Shown here: in pieces, positions 26,334 through 34,676 of the stretch
Layout of the letters: each line of letters starts with the position of its first letter
Numbering within the stretch: the stretch's first letter is position 1
DNA from: Niastella koreensis GR20-10
GTDB taxonomy: Bacteria > Bacteroidota > Bacteroidia > Chitinophagales > Chitinophagaceae
DNA: 64,000 bases
Assembly: GCF_000246855.1 (NCBI RefSeq)
Contig: NC_016609.1
Coordinates: 8,568,744-8,632,743, forward strand
Direction: 5' to 3'
The notes under the pieces: model-generated
The model's database searches: none
Told to the model about the DNA's origin: nothing
What the model saw: only the letters and a program-made list of their open reading frames with translations
Translations under genes and position numbers: made by a program

Positions 26334-26710
26334 TTACCGAGCCGGTGAAACAGGTCTTTTACCTGGTAGCCCCACAACTGACTTTGGTCTTTTACCTCCC
26401 CCTTATCTGCAAAATCTTTGATCACAAGGATGGTCTGATTCGTTACTTCTGACTTCTCGATTCTAAATTCGAAATATTCTTCTTTGGGCGCGTGCAACCA
26501 GTGAAACCTGATAAATTTCTCTTCTTCACTTTCCATCACTTCTGCCTTATCGGTAGTTCCGTTCCAGGAAAAACTAAAAACATTATCCCGTTCGTCTACT
26601 TTATCGGCAAACCACTCCTGCAAACCGGCAGGCGTACTAAGGAACTCGTATAAAATGGAAGGAGAACATCTTACCGGATACTCTAACGTAAATATGTGTT
26701 TCTTACTCAT
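26330..26710 (-). CDS. START/AHSA1-like domain protein
   Basis: This 126-residue single-domain protein has a helix-grip fold: an N-terminal FTLEYPVRCSPSILYEFLST, the WF of LQEWFADKVDER, and a C-terminal amphipathic helix. Bacteroidota have many such START-like proteins, usually of unknown ligand. It converges on the upstream hypothetical gene with a 4-bp overlap at the stops. ATG at 26710 is clear. Confidence 0.8.
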   Translation of the reverse strand: MSKKHIFTLEYPVRCSPSILYEFLSTPAGLQEWFADKVDERDNVFSFSWNGTTDKAEVMESEEEKFIRFHWLHAPKEEYFEFRIEKSEVTNQTILVIKDFADKGEVKDQSQLWGYQVKDLFHRLGN

Positions 26711-27029
26711 CTAACCCTTGTATTGATCTTTTTTGCAAGTTGCAATGGTGCAATTATAGAAAAATAAAACAACCCTCAAAATTTTTTTTTGTATAAATGG
26801 GGTAAAAAGTGCCTAAAAATGAACAAATAAGCAAAAAAAATTCATATAACTGACTACCAGCAGGTTACGAATTATTTTGATAAAAATGAGCAGAATGGGT
26901 ATATTAGGTGGATAGTTTTTTAATAACAAAATGCTTGTTCATATAACAAATTCGACAGGTATTTCGTTTTTTTTAAACCATTGACCGTTATTAACCTAAA
27001 AAACCCTTTAAAATGTCCTACCTATGAGT
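26711..27029. other. AT-rich promoter region upstream of rpoD, 319 bp
   Basis: No gene is visible. The stretch is strongly AT-rich, with two direct copies of TTCATATAAC about 107 bp apart (near 26841 and 26938) and long A or T tracts. It presumably holds divergent promoters for the START-domain gene and rpoD, but I see no clean consensus box. Confidence 0.45.
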
Positions 27030-27899
27030 ATGCGGCAACTCAAGATCACGAAATCAATTACGAATCGTGAATCTCAGAGCCTTGAAAAGTACTTGCAGGA
27101 AATCGGAAAAGTTGAATTGATCAGTCCCGAAGAAGAAGTTAAGCTAGCGGGCTTGATCAAGCAAGGTAATCAAGCAGCCCTTGACAAACTAACGAAAGCC
27201 AACTTAAGGTTCGTTGTATCCGTAGCCAAGCAGTATCAAAACCAAGGTCTTTCACTACCAGACCTCATCAACGAGGGTAATTTGGGTCTCATTAAAGCAG
27301 CGCAGCGTTTTGATGAAACCCGTGGTTTCAAATTCATTTCTTACGCCGTATGGTGGATTCGCCAAAGCATTCTTCAGGCATTAGCTGAACAATCGCGTAT
27401 TGTAAGGCTTCCATTGAACAAAGTAGGGTTAACCAACAAAATTCAGAAAGCGTTCTCCCAGCTTGAACAGGAGTTCGAACGCGAACCCTCGCCCGAAGAG
27501 CTGGCCGAACTACTGGAGCTCGAAACCGAAGAAGTATCTGCCACCCTGGGCATTGCTGCCCGGCACGTAAGCATGGATACGCCACTGTCTGAAGGGGAAG
27601 ACAATACCCTGGTAGATGTGTTGGTAAATCCCAATGCTGAGTATGCAAATACCAACATCGAGCACACGGAGTCGCTTAAACAGGAAATTGAGCGCTCCAT
27701 GAAAATGCTAACCGAACGGCAAAAAGAGGTAATCTGCTATTTCTTTGGATTGGGTGTTGATCACCCCATGAGCCTGGAAGACATCGGGGAGAAATTTAAC
27801 CTCACCCGCGAACGGGTTCGCCAAATCAAAGACAAAGCAATTACCAAACTGCGCACCAATTCGCGTTCAAAGGCCCTGCGGGGATATTTGGGCGTTTAA
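27030..27899 (+). CDS. rpoD: Primary RNA polymerase sigma factor (SigA/RpoD, short form)
   Basis: This housekeeping sigma-70 factor has 289 residues and lacks region 1.1, as in Bacteroidota. Region 1.2/2 contains the block [30 protein letters not shown], and AVWWIRQSI. Region 3 and region 4 follow, with region 4.2 helix-turn-helix at [23 protein letters not shown] codons at 27024 and 27030 are both possible; the family N-terminus [15 protein letters not shown] favours 27030. A hairpin terminator lies about 70 bp after the stop. Confidence 0.96.
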   Translation: MRQLKITKSITNRESQSLEKYLQEIGKVELISPEEEVKLAGLIKQGNQAALDKLTKANLRFVVSVAKQYQNQGLSLPDLINEGNLGLIKAAQRFDETRGFKFISYAVWWIRQSILQALAEQSRIVRLPLNKVGLTNKIQKAFSQLEQEFEREPSPEELAELLELETEEVSATLGIAARHVSMDTPLSEGEDNTLVDVLVNPNAEYANTNIEHTESLKQEIERSMKMLTERQKEVICYFFGLGVDHPMSLEDIGEKFNLTRERVRQIKDKAITKLRTNSRSKALRGYLGV

Positions 27900-27969
27900 C
27901 ATTAAAAACTTAGCCTGGCAAAAGAAACTTTACACAACAAAATTTACTTCCTGTAAATTTGCAGTCCAT

Positions 27970-28011
27970 AAAGTGAATATAACTTGAGGGTATATTCACT
28001 TTTTTGTTTTT
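27970..28011 (+). terminator. Rho-independent terminator between rpoD and ffh
   Basis: AAAGTGAATATA and TATATTCACTTT form a perfect 12-bp stem with a 9-base loop, then T-rich sequence. A TAAATTTG box at 27954-27961 lies just upstream but lacks a TTG 19 bp before it, so an rpoD terminator is preferred to an attenuated ffh leader. Confidence 0.78.
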
Positions 28012-28059
28012 AACCCTTTGGTTCCTCCAGGGGTCTAATTATGCGAAAAACAGGAAGTT

Positions 28060-29376
28060 ATGTTTGAAAATCTTACCGACCGGCTTGAATCGGCCCTAAA
28101 ACAGATAAAAGGTGAAGGCCGGATCACCGAACTGAATATTGCTGCTACCGTAAAAGACATTCGCCGCGCCCTGGTAGATGCGGACGTGAACTATAAAATT
28201 GCCAAGGATTTTACCGACCGGGTAAAGGACAAAGCCCTGGGTGAGAAGGTATTAACTGCTGTAAGCCCCGGCCAGCTGATGGTGAAGATCGTAAAAGACG
28301 AGCTGGTTGACCTCATGGGCGGCAGCGAAAGCGAGTTCAACGCCAAAGGCAACCCCGCCGTTATTCTTATCGCCGGTTTACAGGGTTCCGGTAAAACCAC
28401 TTTCAGTGCCAAACTGGCCAACTTTCTCAAAACAAGAGGCCGGCTTTCCCCCATGCTAGTGGCAGCGGATATTTACCGTCCGGCGGCCATTGACCAGTTA
28501 AAAGTGCTGGGCGAACAAATTCAGGTTGACGTTTACAGCGAACCCGAGAATAAGAATGCGGTGCAGATAGCCTCCAATGCCATCAAGGAAGCCCGCAGCA
28601 AAAATAAAAATGTGGTTATCATCGATACCGCCGGCCGCCTGGCCATCGATGAGGCGATGATGACCGAAGTGGCCAATGTAAAATCGGCTGTTAACCCCAA
28701 CGAGATCCTGTTTGTGGTTGACTCCATGACCGGTCAGGATGCCGTAAACACCGCAAAAGCGTTTAATGATCGCCTTGATTTTACCGGTGTGGTGCTCACC
28801 AAGCTCGATGGTGATACCCGCGGTGGCGCCGCCCTTTCCATCAAATACACGGTTCAAAAACCCATCAAGTTTGTAAGCAGCGGCGAAAAGCTCGATACGC
28901 TCGATGTGTTCTACCCCGAACGTATGGCCCAGCGTATTCTGGGTATGGGTGATATTACCACCCTGGTTGAAAAGGCGCAACAACAGTTCGACGAAGAACA
29001 GGCCCGCAAACTGGAGAAGAAGATCCGCAAGAACCAGTTCAACTTCGAAGACTTTAAACAACAGCTGGAGCAGATAAAAAAGATGGGTAATATCAAAGAC
29101 CTGTTGGGCATGATCCCCGGGGTTGGTAAAGCCATCAAGGACATCGACATCAGCGACGACGCCTTCAAGGGTATTGAAGCCATGATCAACTCTATGACCA
29201 AACAGGAAAGAGAAGACCCCGATCTGATAAATATGGGCCGCAAACAGCGTATTGCCAAAGGTTCAGGAAAAGGGCTTGACGAGGTAAATGCCTTTTTGAA
29301 ACAGTTTGAGCAAATGAAACAGATGATGAAAATGATGAATAAAATGCCGATGGGACGGATGGGAATGAAGCGGTAG
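28060..29376 (+). CDS. ffh: Signal recognition particle protein Ffh
   Basis: This GTPase binds signal sequences and 4.5S RNA and delivers ribosomes to FtsY at the membrane. The 438-residue protein has an N domain, a G domain with GLQGSGKTT (P loop, near residue 107), DTAGRL and TKLDGDTRGG, and a Met-rich M domain ending MMKMMNKMPMGRMGMKR. Length and motifs are typical. A hairpin follows the stop and rpsP has its own promoter. Confidence 0.97.
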   Translation: MFENLTDRLESALKQIKGEGRITELNIAATVKDIRRALVDADVNYKIAKDFTDRVKDKALGEKVLTAVSPGQLMVKIVKDELVDLMGGSESEFNAKGNPAVILIAGLQGSGKTTFSAKLANFLKTRGRLSPMLVAADIYRPAAIDQLKVLGEQIQVDVYSEPENKNAVQIASNAIKEARSKNKNVVIIDTAGRLAIDEAMMTEVANVKSAVNPNEILFVVDSMTGQDAVNTAKAFNDRLDFTGVVLTKLDGDTRGGAALSIKYTVQKPIKFVSSGEKLDTLDVFYPERMAQRILGMGDITTLVEKAQQQFDEEQARKLEKKIRKNQFNFEDFKQQLEQIKKMGNIKDLLGMIPGVGKAIKDIDISDDAFKGIEAMINSMTKQEREDPDLINMGRKQRIAKGSGKGLDEVNAFLKQFEQMKQMMKMMNKMPMGRMGMKR

Positions 29377-29390
29377 AAAAATATTTTTCA

Positions 29391-29455
29391 GCGTGAAATT
29401 GGGGATCTATCAGCTTGTTTACCAGGTAACTTATCAACAATTTCACGCGTATTTT
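29391..29455 (+). terminator. Long-loop hairpin after ffh
   Basis: GCGTGAAATTG (29391-29401) and CAATTTCACGC (29438-29448) are perfect inverted arms, with a smaller GTTTACC/GGTAAC hairpin inside the loop and TATTTTATT following. It is probably a terminator, though the loop is large. Confidence 0.55.
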
Positions 29456-29507
29456 ATTCAGAATGACGGCATGATAAAAGACAAAAATTTCTTCTGAATT
29501 ATTAAAT

Positions 29508-29537
29508 TTGGAAAAATCAGGTCGATTGCTATTTTTG
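29508..29537 (+). promoter_or_regulatory. Consensus Bacteroidota promoter for rpsP
   Basis: TTG at 29508-29510 and TATTTTTG at 29530-29537 are exactly 19 bp apart, matching the TTG-N19-TAnnTTTG consensus recognised by the primary sigma factor. The rpsP ATG is 56 bp downstream. Confidence 0.75.
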
Positions 29538-29593
29538 CAATCGTTATAATGGAAAGTAACCCTATTTGTTAAGCATTTAAATTTCTATTTAAG

Positions 29594-30025
29594 ATGCCAG
29601 TTAAAATCAGACTGCAACGCCATGGGTCTAAAAAAAGACCATTTTATTTCATCGTAGTGGCCGATGCACGCTCTCCGCGTGATGGAAAGTTTATCCAGAA
29701 GTTGGGTACTTACAACCCTCTTACAGTTCCTGCAACAATTCAGTTGGATCGCCAGAAAGCCTTAGATTGGCTGCATAAAGGCGCTCAACCTACTGATACT
29801 GTGCGCAGAATTCTGTCGTACAAGGGTGTACTGTACCTGAAACATTTGTTGCGTGGTGTTAAACTGGGCCTCTTTGACGAAGCTACCGCTATGGAGAAAT
29901 TCCAGAAGTGGCATGCTGAGCACGAGGTGCAGGTTAAAAAACGCCAGGAGACAAATGCCAGGGAAAGAAGGCCGCGCAGAGGCGGTGCTGGTGCTCCCCC
30001 GGTTAGACCGCGCAGAGGAGAATAA
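29594..30025 (+). CDS. rpsP: 30S ribosomal protein S16
   Basis: This small-subunit protein has 143 residues. The S16 core is at residues 1-85, beginning [20 protein letters not shown] and containing [13 protein letters not shown] basic C-terminal extension (about 110-143, [19 protein letters not shown]) is longer than in E. coli S16 (82 residues), as usual in this phylum. Two terminators follow; rimM, normally co-transcribed, is about 420 bp further on with its own promoter. Confidence 0.97.
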   Translation: MPVKIRLQRHGSKKRPFYFIVVADARSPRDGKFIQKLGTYNPLTVPATIQLDRQKALDWLHKGAQPTDTVRRILSYKGVLYLKHLLRGVKLGLFDEATAMEKFQKWHAEHEVQVKKRQETNARERRPRRGGAGAPPVRPRRGE

Positions 30026-30057
30026 GCTACGCAGTATAGCTAACTGTCAACTTGTTA

Positions 30058-30094
30058 AATCCCGTTGAGGTTCATCCTTAACGGGATTTTTTTC
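30058..30094 (+). terminator. Rho-independent terminator of rpsP
   Basis: AATCCCGTT and AACGGGATT arms (9 bp) with a 13-base loop, then a seven-T run. Confidence 0.88.
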
Positions 30095-30125
30095 TTGGCC
30101 TCCTCCATTAGGGATGGAAGAAATT

Positions 30126-30163
30126 TGGGCTGTGATCTTTAAAGGGTCGCAGCCCATTTTTTT
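30126..30163 (+). terminator. Second terminator-like hairpin after rpsP
   Basis: TGGGCTG (30126-30132) pairs with CAGCCCA (30150-30156); with G-U pairs the stem reaches about 13 bp, followed by seven T. Two strong terminators in a row suggest a separate short transcript or a failsafe. Confidence 0.7.
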
Positions 30164-30197
30164 GCCCAACACAGCCTTGATTTTGGATCGACTAACG

Positions 30198-30296
30198 GGG
30201 ACCAAATAAGGTGCTCACAGGGACATAACAGGGATAAAATCCCTTTGAGGTCCCTGTTTGGTCCCTGTTATGTCCCTGTGAGGTCCCTGTTATGTC
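30198..30296. repeat. Inverted and tandem GGTCCCTGTT repeat
   Basis: CTCACAGGGACATAACAGGGA-type sequence at 30214-30234 is repeated as its exact reverse complement at 30262-30282 (21 bp). GGGACCAAA at 30198-30206 and TTTGGTCCC at 30257-30265 form an interleaved pair. The right side, about 30249-30296, is also a tandem array of four units of about 11 bp (GGTCCCTGTTT, GGTCCCTGTTAT, GTCCCTGTGA, GGTCCCTGTTAT). Confidence 0.75.
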
Positions 30297-30405
30297 AGGA
30301 AGAGATCAGGTACGGTTTCACAAAATACCGGCCATTGCTGCAGAGGCTATTATTTACCAATACTATTGCGCTAGAACCTGATGTACAAAAATCCCGGCCC
30401 TGGCA

Positions 30406-30436
30406 TTGCCGGTTGGCCGCTGAAAAGTTACCTTTG
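30406..30436 (+). promoter_or_regulatory. Promoter of rimM
   Basis: TTG at 30406-30408 and TACCTTTG at 30429-30436 (20-bp gap) fit the Bacteroidota consensus closely. The ATG at 30444 is only 8 bp after the box, so the transcript would have almost no leader. Confidence 0.6.
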
Positions 30437-30443
30437 CGGCCTT

Positions 30444-30959
30444 ATGACCAACTACAACAGCATTGGAAAAATAGTGGCCACATTCGGAGTGAAGGGAGAA
30501 GTAGTGTTGCAACATCAGCTAGGGAAAAAGACCTCGTTAAAAGGGCTGGAGTCAGTTTTTATTGAGGAGAAGAAAGATGAAATGCTGCCATATTTCCTGG
30601 AAGGCGCCCGCATAAAGAACGATGACGAATTATTTCTGAAGTTCGAGGGAATCAATACCAAAGAGGCGGCCCATAAACTGATGCAAAAACGGGTTTGGCT
30701 GCCACAGGAGGAGTTTGAGAAATATGTTTCCAAATCGGCTCCCATAATGCTGTTGGGTTATCATATCATTAATGAAGGAACCGATCTGGGCGAAATACTC
30801 GAGATCATTGAACAACCGCATCAGCTCCTTTGCAGGATCGATCTAAAGGGCAAGGAAGCCCTGATTCCCGTGCATGAGGACTTTCTGTTGAAAATAGATA
30901 AGAAGAAGAAACAGGTGCATGTAGAGCTGCCTGAGGGGCTGTTGGATATTTATAGTTAG
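30444..30959 (+). CDS. rimM: Ribosome maturation factor RimM
   Basis: It binds S19 and helps assemble the 30S head. The 171-residue protein has an N-terminal beta-barrel domain opening NYNSIGKIVATFGVKGEVVL and a C-terminal PRC-barrel domain (about 95-171) with LLGYHIINEGTDLGEI and ALIPVHEDFLLKID. The frame continues 21 codons upstream, but those cover the promoter, so the ATG at 30444 is the start. It is followed by a repeat region, not by trmD. Confidence 0.93.
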   Translation: MTNYNSIGKIVATFGVKGEVVLQHQLGKKTSLKGLESVFIEEKKDEMLPYFLEGARIKNDDELFLKFEGINTKEAAHKLMQKRVWLPQEEFEKYVSKSAPIMLLGYHIINEGTDLGEILEIIEQPHQLLCRIDLKGKEALIPVHEDFLLKIDKKKKQVHVELPEGLLDIYS

Positions 30960-31202
30960 TTGACGAGTTAACACGTTGACACGTTAACAAGTTAATTAGG
31001 TGAAAAGAGTGGTTAGGGTGAATAAAGTGGAAGGTTGATAGCGTTGACGGAGTTGACAGGGTTGATAAAGGGAATACAGAATACTGGAAAAAGCCTAAAA
31101 GTTAAAGGCTAAAGCCAAAACCCGGAAGTGTATTTGCTTTAAGCTTTTGGCTTTCTGCTTGCAGCTTGTGGCTTGCAGCGGTTTCCCCACAGTCACTGCC
31201 GT
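30960..31202. repeat. Two adjacent intergenic repeat blocks
   Basis: From about 30960 to 31075 there are GTTGACGAGTTAACACGTTGAC-type units; from about 31090 to 31202 there are AAGCTTTTGGCTTTCTGCTTGCAGCTTGTGGC-type units in tandem (given here in part). Both families recur elsewhere. The second block runs into the 3' end of the DinB-fold gene. Confidence 0.55.
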
Positions 31203-31808
31203 TCATTGTCTGCCTTCTGCCGTTTGCCGTTTGCCAATTCCACCACTGCCTATTGCCTTTAAAACATTCTCAATCTGCACAAAATGCCGCTGATGATGCG
31301 CAATGATGAACCCAAACACGTCGCCCATTTTTAGTTTAAGCAGGGGCGTAATAGATACCGGGATACGGATCCGATTGATGTTCACCTCTTTGGCTTTAAG
31401 AAGCAATTGCACCAATTCAATTTCCTGCTGTTCAAATTCCTGTAATACATTCATGGCATCAAGGGTGGGGGCCGGGTTGTGGTTCTTTAGCGTTTTCATT
31501 TTACCGGTAATGGTGCCATCAGCTTTGGGACGCATGCTGTTGGTAAAATAGCCACCCAGCCAGCCGGGGGCAAAATATTCAGTGGACGTACCGTTGTAGG
31601 TCTTTATTGCCTTTTGCAATTGGGGCAGGTAAAAACGGCCATAGGTGTTCAGGTGCTCTATCACCTGGGCTACGCTCCAGCGGCCAGGTTCAGGTTGTTG
31701 CACGAGTATGTTAGCCGGTAATTGTTTCAGCTGCGCCAACCGCCCCATGATCTGTTGGGTGTCGGTTTGCATGGTTTCAAGAAAGGTAATTGCCTGAACT
31801 TTTTTCAT
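31203..31808 (-). CDS. DinB-superfamily protein
   Basis: This 201-residue four-helix-bundle protein has a DinB fold: metal-site His in VAQVIEHLNTYGRFY and the late HHQRHFVQIENVL near residue 175. Bacillithiol-dependent or other metal-dependent hydrolase activity is known for a few relatives; the function here is unknown. The C-terminal 13 residues (GGIGKRQTAEGRQ) are encoded by the intergenic TTTGCCGTTTGCC repeat, so the natural end has been extended by repeat DNA. ATG at 31808 is clear. Confidence 0.82.
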   Translation of the reverse strand: MKKVQAITFLETMQTDTQQIMGRLAQLKQLPANILVQQPEPGRWSVAQVIEHLNTYGRFYLPQLQKAIKTYNGTSTEYFAPGWLGGYFTNSMRPKADGTITGKMKTLKNHNPAPTLDAMNVLQEFEQQEIELVQLLLKAKEVNINRIRIPVSITPLLKLKMGDVFGFIIAHHQRHFVQIENVLKAIGSGGIGKRQTAEGRQ

Positions 31809-31906
31809 ATCACAAAGCTACCGGCCCTTTTATTTAAAAATCTTGGCGCCCGCCAACATTTATTACGACCGCAACCTGGCCGCAAACCGTTTGCCGTTTG
31901 CCGATT

Positions 31907-32491
31907 TTATTCAATCCGAACAGTCGCCATAAGCTTACTAAAGGTAGTGGCATCCATTCCAATATAAGATGCCAGGTATTTATGGGGGATCAGTTGCAAT
32001 ACGTGCGGACTGCGTTTAAGCAGGGTCCTGAATTTTTCTTCAGCGTTGTAGGTGAGTAATTCCACATGGCGCTCCAGCAGGCCCATCAAAGCAAAGGAGG
32101 TAAAACGGTTAATCAGTTTTTCAATGTTGCGGTGTTTTTCCATCAACTGCTGCAACTGGGTATGGGTGGTGCGCAACAGGGTGCTGGCAGTTAATGTTTC
32201 CAGAAAATACCTGGAAGGCAACTGGGTAAGAAGGGAATCGGCAATTCCGGAAAAGCAGTACGGATAAGTGAATACCAGCGTGGCCTCCCGCTCGGCGTCG
32301 AGAAAAAAGGCGCGTTGAATGCCTTCCAGCACAAAATACAGATAGCGTTCGGTTTCACCGGCTGCAGTCAACGTAGCTTTTCTTTTATACTGATGTAGCT
32401 GCCAGATACCGGCGAAATCCTGCCATTCCTCGTCGCTAAGGGGCTGCATGGTGAAAAGATGCTTTTTTAATTGTTCCAGGCCTTTTTCCAA
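31907..32491 (-). CDS. Crp/Fnr-family regulator
   Basis: This 194-residue regulator has an N-terminal cyclic-nucleotide-binding-like barrel (about 20-120) and a C-terminal helix-turn-helix with LIPHKYLASYIGMDATTFSKL. Ligand residues are not conserved. The frame begins with TTG at 32491; an ATG at 32449 would remove the first helix, so TTG is preferred with moderate confidence. It is divergent from the DNA polymerase IV gene, and repeat units occupy part of the shared region. Confidence 0.85.
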   Translation of the reverse strand: MEKGLEQLKKHLFTMQPLSDEEWQDFAGIWQLHQYKRKATLTAAGETERYLYFVLEGIQRAFFLDAEREATLVFTYPYCFSGIADSLLTQLPSRYFLETLTASTLLRTTHTQLQQLMEKHRNIEKLINRFTSFALMGLLERHVELLTYNAEEKFRTLLKRSPHVLQLIPHKYLASYIGMDATTFSKLMATVRIE

Positions 32492-32499
32492 GGGAGGTA

Positions 32500-32644
32500 T
32501 TTTCTGTAAAATTAAAAATGAGGAATGAGAAATGAAGAATTAGAAAAGGAAAGAAAGGCAAATATTGAGCTTTCAGCTTTCTGCCTTCAGCTTTCAGCTG
32601 TTTTCGTAAATTCGCAATCGATCCATCGTTTACAATGATTCCCA
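32500..32644. repeat. Divergent region with A/G-rich and TTTCAGC repeats
   Basis: AATGAGGAATGAGAAATG-type units (32511-32550) and CTTTCAGCTTTCTGCC-type units (about 32565-32605) lie between the Crp/Fnr gene and dinB. Promoters must sit here, but no clean box is seen. Confidence 0.45.
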
Positions 32645-33787
32645 ATGAGTGTACAACGCATCATAGCACACTTCGATTTAGACGCATTCTTCGTTTCAGT
32701 TGAATGCCTTAACAATCCTTCGTTAAAAGGGGTGCCATTGATCGTTGGCGGGCGTGAGCGGGGTGTGGTAGCGGCCTGTAGTTATGAAGCCCGCAAATAT
32801 GGCATTCATTCCGCCATGCCTATGAAAACAGCCATGCGGTTATGTCCCCATGCTACGGTGGTAAAAGGCACCCGCGGTGAGTACAGCCGTTTTTCGCGCT
32901 GGGTTACCGACATCATCGCCGCCAAAGCACCGCTGTTTGAAAAAGCTTCTATCGACGAATTTTATCTTGACCTAACGGGGATGGATAAATACTTCAACCC
33001 GTATCAATGGACCATCGACCTGCGGCAGGAGATCATTGATAAAACCGGTTTGCCCATTTCATTTGGACTGGCGGCCAATAAAATGGTGGCCAAAATTGCT
33101 ACCGACGAAGCCAAACCAAATGGCTACCTGCACATTGCCTTTGGCCGCGAAAAAGATTTCCTGGCGCCCTTAAAAGTGAACAAAATACCGGGCGTGGGTG
33201 ACAACACTTTTCAGGCCCTGCGCGACCTGGGTATTGAAACCATCGAAAATCTGGCTGCATACCCCATTGAAATACTGGAGAACAGATTTGGCAAATACGG
33301 TGCCGATCTGTGGCATAAAGCGCATGGAATGCATCAGGGTGAAGTGGTTCCCTATCACGAAGCAAAATCCATTTCTACCGAAAGCACTTTTGAAGAAAAC
33401 ATCCTCGATCTTGAACGCCTGATGAACGAACTGGTACGGATGACAGAACGCGTGGCTTATGAGCTTCGTCAGGATAATAAAATGGCCGGCTGTATTGCGG
33501 TGAAAATACGCTATCCCGATTTTGAAACAACCTCCCGCCAAACCAGTATTGACTACACATTTTATGACGACGAATTCATTCCCAAGGCTAAAGACCTGTT
33601 TCACAAGCTGTACCGGAAAGGCCAGCCGGTGAGATTGTTGGGCGTACGGTTGAGTGAATTGGTTGATGAAGCAGTGCAGACAAATTTGTTCAGTGATGTT
33701 GAAAAAAAGACCGAGCTTTATAAGGCTATCGATGATGTAAAAAACCGGTTCGGCACAAAATCCCTGACCAAGGCCGCCGGGAAGTAA
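32645..33787 (+). CDS. dinB: DNA polymerase IV
   Basis: This Y-family translesion polymerase has 380 residues. Catalytic acidic residues lie in HFDLDAFFVSVE (near residue 10) and in ASIDEFYLDLTG (near 104). A helix-hairpin-helix segment KIPGVGDNTFQALRDLGI and a little-finger domain (about 245-350) follow. The C-terminus lacks an obvious beta-clamp peptide; the last residues are TKAAGK. The start ATG is preceded by AT-rich sequence. No SOS box was recognised, which is usual for Bacteroidota. Confidence 0.95.
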   Translation: MSVQRIIAHFDLDAFFVSVECLNNPSLKGVPLIVGGRERGVVAACSYEARKYGIHSAMPMKTAMRLCPHATVVKGTRGEYSRFSRWVTDIIAAKAPLFEKASIDEFYLDLTGMDKYFNPYQWTIDLRQEIIDKTGLPISFGLAANKMVAKIATDEAKPNGYLHIAFGREKDFLAPLKVNKIPGVGDNTFQALRDLGIETIENLAAYPIEILENRFGKYGADLWHKAHGMHQGEVVPYHEAKSISTESTFEENILDLERLMNELVRMTERVAYELRQDNKMAGCIAVKIRYPDFETTSRQTSIDYTFYDDEFIPKAKDLFHKLYRKGQPVRLLGVRLSELVDEAVQTNLFSDVEKKTELYKAIDDVKNRFGTKSLTKAAGK

Positions 33788-33977
33788 TAATTTATTAATA
33801 ATCCAATATTTTATCGCGGTTCCTGCCCACATGGTGGTATTTTTTACCGGGAAAACAAAAATTTAAATATAAGTCTACTTTATGAGTAGGATTTGTATCT
33901 TCGTCCTCTATAAAAATGTTAGCCATCGTGTTAACGATCATTAATATTCATTTTATCAACCTTAAATACTTTAGTAT

Positions 33978-34613
33978 ATGAGTTTAAGATTAGGCGACAT
34001 CGCTCCTAACTTCCAGGCTAAGACCACTGCCGGTGATATTGATTTTTATGAATTCCTTGGTAATGGCTGGGGTATCCTGTTTTCTCACCCTGCTGACTAT
34101 ACACCTGTTTGTACTACCGAATTAGGTAAAACTGCTTTATTGCAGGACGAATTTGCAAAACGCAATGTAAAAGTACTGGCAGTTAGTGTTGACGGGCTTG
34201 ATAAACACGTGGGTTGGGTAAAGGACATCAACGAAACACAAAATGTTACCGTTGGTTTCCCTATCATCGCTGATGAAGACAGAAACGTGGCTACTCTGTA
34301 CGATATGATCCACCCCAATGCTTCTGAAACATTTACAGTACGTTCACTGTTCGTGATAGGACCCGATAAAAAGGTAAAACTGATGATCACCTATCCTGCA
34401 TCTACTGGTAGAAACTTCTACGAAGTTTTACGTGTGGTTGATTCTCTGCAACTGACCGCCAATTACAGCGTAGCCACACCGGCTGACTGGAAAGAAGGTG
34501 AAGATGTAATTGTGGTTCCTGCAGTTTCTACTGATGATGCCATTAAGAAATTCCCTAAAGGTGTAAAGGTGGTAAAACCTTACCTGCGCTATACGCCTCA
34601 GCCGAACAAATAA
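33978..34613 (+). CDS. 1-Cys peroxiredoxin (Prx6 type)
   Basis: This peroxidase reduces hydrogen peroxide and organic hydroperoxides. The 211-residue protein has the peroxidatic cysteine C45 in HPADYTPVCTTELG and the arginine in the later SLFVIGPDKKV region. C45 is the only cysteine in the protein, so no resolving cysteine exists and an outside thiol must complete the cycle. The long C-terminal domain (about 165-211) is typical of Prx6. It is monocistronic with a shared convergent terminator. Confidence 0.93.
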   Translation: MSLRLGDIAPNFQAKTTAGDIDFYEFLGNGWGILFSHPADYTPVCTTELGKTALLQDEFAKRNVKVLAVSVDGLDKHVGWVKDINETQNVTVGFPIIADEDRNVATLYDMIHPNASETFTVRSLFVIGPDKKVKLMITYPASTGRNFYEVLRVVDSLQLTANYSVATPADWKEGEDVIVVPAVSTDDAIKKFPKGVKVVKPYLRYTPQPNK

Positions 34614-34644
34614 GATTGATAAAGACATATCGATATCTGTACGG

Positions 34645-34676
34645 TCCTCCCGGTCACATCGGGAGGATTGTTGTTT
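34645..34676. terminator. Convergent bidirectional terminator
   Basis: TCCTCCCG and CGGGAGGA arms with a 7-base loop, then TTGTTGTTTT; it separates the peroxiredoxin gene from the convergent zinc-protease-like gene and overlaps the latter's stop by one base. Confidence 0.75.

Larger units (their letters stand above)
30026..30443. other. Gene-free stretch with two terminators and an unusual repeat, 418 bp
   Basis: It holds two successive rho-independent terminators (30058-30094, 30126-30163), a large inverted and tandem repeat of GGTCCCTGTTATG-like units (30198-30296), and the rimM promoter (30406-30436). No ORF with coding character is present. Confidence 0.6.

Noticed and set aside
27954-28011. 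ffh leader with attenuator (box TAAATTTG then hairpin)
   Set aside because: No TTG lies about 19 bp before the box; a terminator of rpoD is the simpler reading.
30249-30296. Tandem GGTCCCTGTT units as a CRISPR array
   Set aside because: Units are about 11 bp and contiguous, without spacers of regular length and without cas genes nearby.
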